Shown piece by piece: positions 18,018 through 26,400 of a DNA stretch of 64,000 bases (its first letter is position 1; every line of letters begins with the position of its first letter). Below the pieces are notes generated by a model. It did not search any database and was not told the origin of the DNA. It was given only the letters and a program-made list of their open reading frames with translations. This DNA comes from Mycobacterium shigaense (GTDB lineage: Bacteria > Actinomycetota > Actinomycetes > Mycobacteriales > Mycobacteriaceae): positions 5,084,001 to 5,148,000 of the forward strand of contig NZ_AP018164.1 of NCBI RefSeq assembly GCF_002356315.1, written 5' to 3'. The position numbers were made by a program, and so were the translations under genes.

Positions 18018-19811
18018 ATGACCGACTATGACGCGGAGGCCGTGGACCGATTGCCCTTCTGCACCACGGAAAAGGCGCAGCGCTACCGGACCGACAACTA
18101 TCGCGGCGCGGTGGGCCTCAATTGGTACAGCAGCGATCCCACCCTGCAGTTCACCATGGCCTACTATTTGCGGCCCGACGAATTAGCGGTCGTGGAGCCA
18201 CATTTGGCGAGCATCGGCGCGCTGATGGGCGGCCCGGTCGCGCGCTGGGCCGACGAGGCCGACCGCAACCCGCCACGCCTGGAGCGCTACGACCGGTGGG
18301 GACACGACATCAGCCAGGTCGTCATGCCCCCGTCCTTCACGCAGTCCAAGAGCGCCATCCTGGAGGCTCAGCAGGCGCTGCGCGCCGACGCGCGGGCGGC
18401 GAAAGTGAGCTCGGGGCTGGCGTTGTTCGCGTCGAACTATCTACTCGATCAGGCCGACATCGGGATGGGCTGCGCGCTTGGCACCGGCGGCGGCATGGTC
18501 CAGTCGCTGGTAGCCGCGTACGCGCCCGCCGATGTGCGCGAGCACGTGCTGGCCAAGTTCGACTCCGGCGAATGGGCCGGCGAGACGGCGCAGCTGCTGA
18601 CCGAACGCACCGGCGGCTCCGACCTGGGAGCACTCGAGACGACCGCAACCCGCGCCGGGGACGCATGGCTGCTGAACGGCTTCAAGTGGTTCGCGTCGAA
18701 CTGCGCCGGGGAGGCATTTGTCGTTCTCGCCAAACCCGAAGGCGCCTCGGACTCTTCGCGCGGCGTCGCTAATTTCCTGGTGCTGCGCACCCGCCGCGAC
18801 GGCTCGCGCAACGGGGTGCGGGTGCGCCGGCTCAAGGACAAGCTCGGCACCCGATCGGTCGCCTCCGGGGAGGTCGAGTTCGTCGACGCCGAGGCGTTTC
18901 TGCTGTCCGGCGCGCCGAGCGGCCCCGACGCCCAAAGCGGGCCGTCCGACGGCAAGGGGCTGGGCCGGATGATGGAGCTGACCAACGCCGCCCGCCTGGG
19001 GATCGCCTTGTTCGCCCTCGGCAACGCGCGGCGCGCGCTGGTCGAGTCGCTGTGTTACGCGCGGCAACGGCACGCGTTCGGCGGGGCACTGGTCGACAAG
19101 CCGCTGATGCGCCGCAAGCTGGCCGAGCTGATCGTCGACGTGGAGGCGGCGCAGGCAATGGTTTTCGACGGCACCGGCGCCGCCAACCACCGCCAGCCGC
19201 GGAGCCTGCGGCAGCGCATCGCCGTGCCGGTCACCAAGCTGCGAGTCTGCCGGCTGGGCATCACCGCCGCGTCGGACGCCATCGAGATCCATGGCGGCAA
19301 CGGCTACATCGAAACCTGGCCGGTAGCAAGGCTTTTGCGCGACGCGCAGGTCAACACGATCTGGGAAGGGCCAGACAACATCCTGTGCCTGGACGTGCGG
19401 CGCGGCATCGAGAAAACCCGGGCGCACGAGATACTGCTGGCGCGGATGCACGACGCGGTGTCGGTGTCAGACGACACCGGGGATGGCGGGCAGACCACCG
19501 CGCTGGTGGCCCGCCGCATCGAGGGCTTGGACGCCGCGATCACGGCCTGGACGAAACTCGACGGAGCCGTCGCCGAGGCCCGGTTGTTTCCGTTGGCGCA
19601 ATTCATGGGCGACGTCTACGCGGGCGCATTGCTGACCGAGCAGGCCGCCTGGGAGCGCGCCGAGCGCGGGGGTCAGCGCAAGGCGCTCGTCGCGCGCCTC
19701 TACGCGCAGCGCCACCTCGCCGAGCGTGGGCCGCTGCGCGGCATCGACGCCGACTCCGACGAGGCACTGGACCGATTCGATGAGCTGGTGGACGGGGCGC
19801 TGGTGCCCTAG
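18018..19811 (+). CDS. fadE35: Acyl-CoA dehydrogenase FadE35 (AidB-like)
   Basis: The 597-residue flavoprotein belongs to the large AidB-type acyl-CoA dehydrogenase branch and matches M. tuberculosis Rv3797 in position and size. FAD-binding signatures LTERTGGSDLG (about residue 195-205) and FKWFASNC are present, as are the C-terminal YARQRHAFGG and the EIHGGNGYIETWPVARLLRDAQVNTIWEG block. The extra C-terminal domain after about residue 460 is typical of this branch. The substrate is not known. It starts 40 bases after the Crp-like gene on the same strand, so it could be a target or co-transcribed partner. Confidence 0.92.
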   Translation: MTDYDAEAVDRLPFCTTEKAQRYRTDNYRGAVGLNWYSSDPTLQFTMAYYLRPDELAVVEPHLASIGALMGGPVARWADEADRNPPRLERYDRWGHDISQVVMPPSFTQSKSAILEAQQALRADARAAKVSSGLALFASNYLLDQADIGMGCALGTGGGMVQSLVAAYAPADVREHVLAKFDSGEWAGETAQLLTERTGGSDLGALETTATRAGDAWLLNGFKWFASNCAGEAFVVLAKPEGASDSSRGVANFLVLRTRRDGSRNGVRVRRLKDKLGTRSVASGEVEFVDAEAFLLSGAPSGPDAQSGPSDGKGLGRMMELTNAARLGIALFALGNARRALVESLCYARQRHAFGGALVDKPLMRRKLAELIVDVEAAQAMVFDGTGAANHRQPRSLRQRIAVPVTKLRVCRLGITAASDAIEIHGGNGYIETWPVARLLRDAQVNTIWEGPDNILCLDVRRGIEKTRAHEILLARMHDAVSVSDDTGDGGQTTALVARRIEGLDAAITAWTKLDGAVAEARLFPLAQFMGDVYAGALLTEQAAWERAERGGQRKALVARLYAQRHLAERGPLRGIDADSDEALDRFDELVDGALVP

Positions 19812-20032
19812 GTTCTGGCGGACCCAAGCAGCTCGGCCGTGGCCTCCCACAGCCGTACTTCACGAAGACGATCGTTTGCGAATGGTTTGACCACGCGCGG
19901 TGATCAACACGCTGCCTGATGCGATCGAATTCATGGTTGCAGTCTCGGCCCGACGCCGACGGTCAGGGAGTCGTCGGGTTTTCGTAGGACTGTCCGTGCC
20001 AAGGACAAGGCGTTTCTCTCGCGGCTCGCGTC

Positions 20033-20895
20033 ATGCACAGTAAAGAGCTGGATTCGTGGGAGTTCGGGCGTACGGTCCGGCACTGGCGCGACCGCGTGGC
20101 ACCCGCGGCGGCCGGCGTGCCGGTTGGCCGGCGCCGGCGCCCCGCCGGGCTGCGTCGCGAAGAGCTTGCCGCACTGGCCGGTATCTCCGTGGACTACCTG
20201 ACCCGACTCGAACAGGGCCGGGCCACCTGACCGTCGGTACAGGCCGTGGAGGCGCTCACCCGCGCGTTGCGGGTCGCCGACGGAGAGCGTGAGCTGTCGT
20301 TCCGACTGGCCGGGCACACCACCCCGGACTCGACGTCGTCTCGTCGCGCATCACGCCGAGCGTGCAACGCCTGCTTGATCGACACGCGCACACGCCCGTC
20401 GCGGTATTCGACGCCAGCTGGACACTGCTCGTTGCCAACGCCCCCTACGACGCGCTGATGGGACCAACCACGTCCTGGCGCGGAAACGCGCGAAACAGCC
20501 TGTGGCGCAACCTCGTCAGCCCGGGCACGCACGCCGTGCACACCCCCGACGAGCACGCGGCGTTTGAGGCTGGGCTCGTTGCGGACCTGCGCCTCACGGC
20601 CGCCAGGTATCCCGCCGATCAGCGGCTGAAACAGCTGATCGGTGACCTTTCCGCGCACAGCTCGCGGTTTGTCGAGCTTTGGAAGTCTTGGCGTCGCGCA
20701 GCCACGCCAGGACTTCGGGCGCCGCAAGCTGACGATCATCCCGTCGTCGGCCGCCTCACGCTGGACTGCGACACCCTCATCGTCGCTGCCGACGACATTC
20801 GCATCATGATCTACACCGCCGAACCCGATACCGACGACGCCGAGCGCCTCGCTCTCGCAATCATTCTGGGCACTCAGGCGCTGACGTCCCCGTGA
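20033..20895 (+). pseudogene. Broken MmyB-type helix-turn-helix regulator
   Basis: The pieces of one XRE/MmyB-like regulator lie in order but are interrupted twice. The first 65 codons give the HTH (LRREELAALAGISVDYLTRLEQGRA) and stop at a TGA at 20228-20230. The same frame then continues with VQAVEALTRALRVADGERE and LAGHTTPD. The C-terminal MmyB ligand domain resumes in another frame from about 20345: VQRLLDRHAHTPVAVFD, LLVANAPYDALMGP, then on to 20895. Thus there is one in-frame stop and one frameshift. Sequencing error could explain either but less easily both. Upstream (19812-20032) I see no gene. Confidence 0.8.
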
Positions 20896-20976
20896 GCTTG
20901 GCGCTTTGGTCAAGCGCTCGTATCGCATTCGTCTTAGAGTGATGCCGGGTGTCGTCCAGAGAAAGGCAACACGACG

Positions 20977-21843
20977 ATGACCGATGAGCTGACGCCGCAT
21001 TTCGAGGACGTGCAGGCGCACTACGACCTCTCCGACGACTTCTTCCGCCTGTTCCTCGACCCCACCCAGATGTACACGTGCGCCTACTGGCTAGGCGGCG
21101 AGGACATGACCCTAGAACAGGCGCAGATCGCCAAGATCGACCTGTCGCTGAGCAAGCTGGGCTTGCAGCCGGGCATGACGCTGCTGGACCTCGGCTGCGG
21201 CTGGGGCGCGGCGATGATGCGGGCCATCGAGAAATATGACGTCAACGTCGTCGGCATCACGCTGTCCAAGAACCAGGTCGCCCACGTCGAGCAGCTGTTC
21301 GCCGCCTCGGACAGCCCACGGTCCAAGCGGGTGCTGCTGGAGGGCTGGGAGCGGTTTCACGACCCGGTGGACCGGATCGTCGCGATCGGCCCGTTCGAAC
21401 ACGTCGGCTACGACCGCTACGACGCCTTCTTCGAACGAACGTACGAGCTGTTGCCGAAGGGCGGCACGATGCTGCTGCACACGATCACCGTCCTGTCGGA
21501 GAAGGAGATCATCGAGTCCGGCTTGCCGCTCACTCCCGCGATCGTCGAATTCAGCGACTTCATGAAAACCGAGATCTTCCCCGGCGGCTACCTGCCGACC
21601 ATCGACATGGTGCAGCAGTTCTCGGCGAAGGCCGGGTTCAAGCTGAAGCGCCGCCAATCGCTGCAGCGGCATTACGCCAAGACGCTGGACGTGTGGGCCG
21701 CGGGCCTGCAGGCGCACAAGGCCGAGGCCATCGAGATCCAGTCCGAAAAGATCTACGACATGTACATGAAGTACCTGACCGGTTGCGCGAACCTCTTCCG
21801 CAAGGGCTACACCGACCTCAACCAGTTCACCCTGCGGAAGTAG
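20977..21843 (+). CDS. Mycolic acid methyltransferase / cyclopropane synthase, PcaA-like
   Basis: The 288-residue SAM-dependent enzyme belongs to the CmaA/MmaA/PcaA family that modifies meromycolate double bonds. It reads LTPHFEDVQAHYDLSDDFF at the N-terminus, closest to PcaA. The SAM motif LLDLGCGWGA (near residue 70) and GITLSKNQ follow. The family motif GAFEHFG is GPFEHVG, keeping the Glu that contacts the substrate region. FPGGYLPT, LQRHYAKTLDVWA, YMKYLTGC and FTLRK are present. GAAAGG precedes the ATG. It is convergent with accD4, 7 bases apart. M. tuberculosis has no such gene at this place, so the family has an extra or moved member here. Confidence 0.88.
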   Translation: MTDELTPHFEDVQAHYDLSDDFFRLFLDPTQMYTCAYWLGGEDMTLEQAQIAKIDLSLSKLGLQPGMTLLDLGCGWGAAMMRAIEKYDVNVVGITLSKNQVAHVEQLFAASDSPRSKRVLLEGWERFHDPVDRIVAIGPFEHVGYDRYDAFFERTYELLPKGGTMLLHTITVLSEKEIIESGLPLTPAIVEFSDFMKTEIFPGGYLPTIDMVQQFSAKAGFKLKRRQSLQRHYAKTLDVWAAGLQAHKAEAIEIQSEKIYDMYMKYLTGCANLFRKGYTDLNQFTLRK

Positions 21844-21850
21844 TGCCCGT

Positions 21851-23437
21851 CTAGACGGGGATCAGCCCGTGCTTGCGCGCCACGCGGAACCATAACTGCT
21901 TGTCGCGCAACAACTTCAGCGACTTACGGATCAGCAGCCGAGTTTCGTGCGGGTCGATGACCGCGTCGATGAACCCGCGCTCGGCGGCGGTCCACGGGAT
22001 CGCCATGTTCAGGTTGTAGCCCTCGATGAAGTCCTTCTTGATCTGCTGCGCCTCGGGCGTCGTCGGATCCGGGAACCGCTTCATTAACAGCTGGGCCGCG
22101 CCCTCGGCGCCGATTACCGCGATGCGCGCGGTCGGCCAGGCGAAGTTGAAGTCCGCCGTCAACTGCCGCGATCCCATCACGGCGTAGGCGCCGCCGTAGG
22201 ACTTGCGGATGGTGATCGTCACCTTGGGCACATCGGCTTCGACCACCGCGTACAGGAATCGCCCGCCGCGCTTGATGATGCCGTTGCGCTCCTGCTCGGC
22301 CCCGGGCAGGAACCCCGGGGTATCCACCACGAACACCAGCGGGATCTCGAAGGCATCGCAGAACCGGATGAAGCGGGCGGCCTTGTCGGAGGCCTCGTTG
22401 TCGATCGACCCGGCCAAGTACATGGGCTGGTTGGCCACCACGCCGACCGGGCGCCCGTCGACCCGGGCGTACCCGGTGATGATGGCCGGTCCGTGCTGCG
22501 CGGCGACCTCGAGGAAGTCGCCATCGTCGAAGATGCGCAACAGGATCTCGTGCATGTCGTAGGCCGCGTTGTCGGAGTCCGGCACGATCGCGTCGAGCTC
22601 CAGATCGGTCGGCGTGATCTCCGGCTCCAGCCCCGGATTGATGATCGGCGGGGCGGCGAAGCAGCTGGACGGCAGGAAGGACAGGAAGTCCCGCACGTAC
22701 TGGAACGCCTCGGCCTCGGAGTCCACCACCTGATGGATGTTGCCGTAGCGGGCCTGCGCGTCGGAGCCACCGAGCTCGTCGAGGGTGACGTCCTCACCCG
22801 TGACCTCCCGGATCACGTCGGGTCCGGTGACGAAGAAGTAGCCCTGGTCGCGCACCGAGACGAGCAGATCGTCCTGGATCGGCGAATACACCGCTCCCCC
22901 AGCGCATTTGCCGAAGATCAGGGAGATCTGCGGCACCAGCCCGGACAGCGCCTCGTGGCGGCGGCCCAGCTCGGCGTACCACGCCAGCGAGGTGACCGCG
23001 TCCTGGATGCGGGCACCGCCCGAGTCCTGGATGCCGATGATGGGGCACCCGACCATCGCGCACCACTCCATCAGCCGTGCGACCTTGCGGCCGAACATCT
23101 CGCCGACAGTGCCCTGGAAGACGGTCTGGTCGTGCGAGAACACCCCGACCGGGCGGCCGTCGATCAAGGCGTGGCCGGTGATGCACCCGTCGCCGTAGAG
23201 CGCGTTGGGGTCGTTCGGGGTTTTGGCCAGCGCCCCGACCTCGAGGAAGGTGCCCGGATCGACCAGCGCGTGGACGCGGGACCGGGCGCTGGGGATGCCC
23301 TTCGCGTCGCGCTTAGCGGCCGCTTTCTCGCCGCCGGGCTCCTTGGCGAGTTCCAGGCGAGCGCGGAGCTCGGCCAGCTTCTCGGCGGTGCTGTGAACAA
23401 CGGGTGCTTGCCCAGAAGCCGGCACGGTATCCGTCAC
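21851..23437 (-). CDS. accD4: Acyl-CoA carboxylase carboxyltransferase subunit AccD4
   Basis: AccD4 is the beta subunit of the long-chain acyl-CoA carboxylase that makes the 2-carboxyacyl-CoA (alpha-branch unit) used by Pks13. The product has 528 residues (M. tuberculosis 522). The crotonase-like halves show GDGCITGHALIDGRPVGVF, GGARIQDAV and GKCAGGAVYSP in the N-terminal half. DTPGFLPGAEQERNGIIKRG and RKSYGGAYAVMGSRQLTADF in the C-terminal half carry the oxyanion and CoA-binding glycines. A GTG start gives MTDTVPASG. It begins 7 bases after the pks13 stop and forms one operon with pks13 and fadD32. Confidence 0.96.
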   Translation of the reverse strand: MTDTVPASGQAPVVHSTAEKLAELRARLELAKEPGGEKAAAKRDAKGIPSARSRVHALVDPGTFLEVGALAKTPNDPNALYGDGCITGHALIDGRPVGVFSHDQTVFQGTVGEMFGRKVARLMEWCAMVGCPIIGIQDSGGARIQDAVTSLAWYAELGRRHEALSGLVPQISLIFGKCAGGAVYSPIQDDLLVSVRDQGYFFVTGPDVIREVTGEDVTLDELGGSDAQARYGNIHQVVDSEAEAFQYVRDFLSFLPSSCFAAPPIINPGLEPEITPTDLELDAIVPDSDNAAYDMHEILLRIFDDGDFLEVAAQHGPAIITGYARVDGRPVGVVANQPMYLAGSIDNEASDKAARFIRFCDAFEIPLVFVVDTPGFLPGAEQERNGIIKRGGRFLYAVVEADVPKVTITIRKSYGGAYAVMGSRQLTADFNFAWPTARIAVIGAEGAAQLLMKRFPDPTTPEAQQIKKDFIEGYNLNMAIPWTAAERGFIDAVIDPHETRLLIRKSLKLLRDKQLWFRVARKHGLIPV

Positions 23438-23444
23438 TACTTGC

Positions 23445-26400
23445 CTACCTACCTTGTCTCGAGCTCGTCCGACTGCGCTCCGCCTCCACCTTATTGAGCG
23501 CCTCAGTCATGTGTGCACCCACCTTGGCGATAATGGGCTCGTCGATGGCCTGGATGTGCTCGCCGCCGATCGGCACGATCTCGAGATCGGCGACGAACTC
23601 GCCCCAACCGCCATCGGGTTGCCGGGTGGCGTAGCGCGGCTCGAATTCGATGACGTCGTTGTGGTAGCGATCGGCCATGTAGAGGGTGACGTGCCCGTCG
23701 TACGGCTCGATCTGTACGGTCTCCAAAGCCCGGTTGTCCAGGTAGGACGTGCGTTGGTGTTCGATGATGCCGCCCGGGACCTGCACGCCGCTCTGCTTGA
23801 CGATGTCCAGTACGAACTTCACCTGCCCCTCGTCGTCGAGTTCCTCGAGCTGCTCGTACGGGATGGCCGGTATCTCGACGTTGAAGTTTCGCTCCGCGAA
23901 CCGGGCGTAGCGGTCCCAGCGCTTGCGGGTCTCTTCCTTGGTTTGCGGGATCTCCTCGCCGGCCCGCACGGTGTCGATCATGCCGACGAACGCCACCTCC
24001 GCGCCCAGCTGCTTGAGCCCGATCGCGCAGGCGTAGGCCAACGCGCCGCCGAGCGACCACCCGGCCAGGACGAACGGCTTGTCGCCGTTGATCTCCAACA
24101 GCTTGGGCACGTACTGCGCGGCCCGCTCCTGCACGGTACCCTCGACGCGTTCTAAGCCGTACATCGGCGTGTCCGGCGGCAACCGCTTCAGCAGCGGTTC
24201 GTACACCACCGTCGAGCCGCCCGCGGCATGGAACACGAAAACCGGTATCTGCGAATCGTTTTGCGGCGCCCTGATGGTCCGGACGAACCCGTCGAGCTCA
24301 CCGGCTTCGAGATACTGGCGCACCTTGTCGCCCAGCTCCTCAATGGTTTTCGAGGTCAGCACGTCCTCGGTGGTGATCGGCCCCTCGGCACGCTCGGACA
24401 GTCGCTGGGCCATCTTGGCGGCGGTCTGCTCGTCCAGCTTGGGCAGCGGGTTGAAGATGCCACCCGCGGACTTGCCCGTGACGATCGCCCAGGTCGCGAA
24501 GGTGACCCGTTCGGCGGCGTCACGCGGCGGGACGTCGGAATTGAGCGCCTTGGCGACCGCCTCCTGGCTCAGCGCCTGAGCCACGCCTTTCTGACTGGCC
24601 GCCGGATTCGGTGTGCCGTTGACCGGCGCGCCCGCCGGGCCGGCCGGGTTGGTCGGCGGCGGCGGTATCGGGGAGTCCGAGGCCGGCGGCGGGGCCGCCT
24701 GAATGCCGGGCTCCGCCTGCGGATCCGGCGCCGAGGCCGGCGTCGCGCCGGACAGCAGCGCGGCCTGCTCCCGCGCGATCTCGTCGGCCGTCTGCGTCTG
24801 CTGGTGTTCGGCCAACTCCTGGACCTCGTCGCGATGCTCGATCGCGTACTCGATCAGCTTCTCGACGTTGTACAGGTTGGCGTCGCGCACGGCCGTCAAC
24901 TGGATTGGCGGCAGGTCGAAGTCGTACTCCACGCGGTTCTTGATCCGCACGGCCATCAACGAGTCCAGGCCCAACTCGATCAGCGGAACCTCCCACGGCA
25001 GGTCCTCGGGCTCGTAGCCCATGGCCGCGGACACGATCAGGCCCAGCCGCTCGGCGATGGTCTCGCCGGAATCCGGCGACCACCGGTCCATGCCGGCCGG
25101 CATGTACCGGGTGGTCAGGCTGTCCGACAACGTTTCGGCGTCGTCGTCGCCGGGCAGGGCTTCCGCGACAGGCGCGCCGGCGGCATCAGGCGTCTTGGCC
25201 GCGATCGCCGTGCCGGCACCGACTTGGGCATAAGGGGCCGGCAGCACCGAAGCGGACCCGCCCTTGGCCACCAGCGCGTCATAGACGAGCGTGAACGAGT
25301 CATCGATGCGGGCATGCACCTGAACCGACGCGCCGCCGGGGTGCCGCGTCAACGTCGTCACCAACCGGGCGCCCAGGCCCGGCACCGCCCGCTGCTCCGA
25401 GGCGGTGAGCTGCGCGTCGGGCAGCACCGTCGTCGCGGCGGACCGCACCAGCGCGGCCAGGTCGGTCTTCTCCCGGGGCGCGTACTCCCACACATGCCGG
25501 CCGTCCGGCAGCGCGACGTGGTTGCCCGGCATCAGGATCGAACTGTCGCCGGAGAAGTGGGCGTCCAGCCAGTGTTCCCTGCGCTTGAACCGTGTCGGCG
25601 GGATGTGGGCATAGTCTTGCGGTCCGTGGGCGCGGCTGAACATGGTCCGGATGTCCAGGTCGTGGCCGAACACGTAGAGCTGCGCCAGCGTTGACGTGAT
25701 CGACTCGACCTCGTCCTGCTTGCGCGCCAGGGTCGGGATCAGCTGGGCGTCATGCAGTCCGGCATCCGCGGTGGTCAGGCCCACCTGCATCAGCGCCACC
25801 GGATTGGGGGCGAGCTCCACGAACGTCGTATGCCCGCTGTCGACCGCGTTGCGGATCCCGTGGGTGAAGTACACGCTGTGGCGCAGGCCCTTTTTCCAGT
25901 ACTCCACGTCGTGGATCGGCTCGCTGCCCGGTTTGATGTAACTACCCTCGTGCACCGTCGAGAAGATGCCGGCGGTGGGGCTCATCGGCTTGATGCCCTG
26001 CAGTTCGGCGGTGAGCTCGCCGAGCAGCGGATCCATCTGCTGGGTGTGGCTGGCACCCTTGGTCTGGAACTTGCGGGCGAATTTTCCCTCCGCCTCGCAG
26101 CGGGCGATGATCGCGTCGACCTGTTCGGGCGGGCCGCCGATGACCGTCTGGGTCGGGGCGGCGTAGACGCACACCTCCAGGTCGGGGAAGTCGGCGAACA
26201 CGGTCTTGATCTCGTCGGCGGAGTACTCCACCAACGCCATCAGCCGGATGTATTCGCCGAACAGCATCGCCTCGCCCTCGCCCATCAGGTGCGAGCGGGA
26301 GCAGATCGCGCGAGTGGCGTCGCGCAGCGACAGGCCCCCCGCGAAGTAGGCCGACGCGGCCTCGCCCAACGACTGACCCACTACCGCGGCGGGCTTGGCG

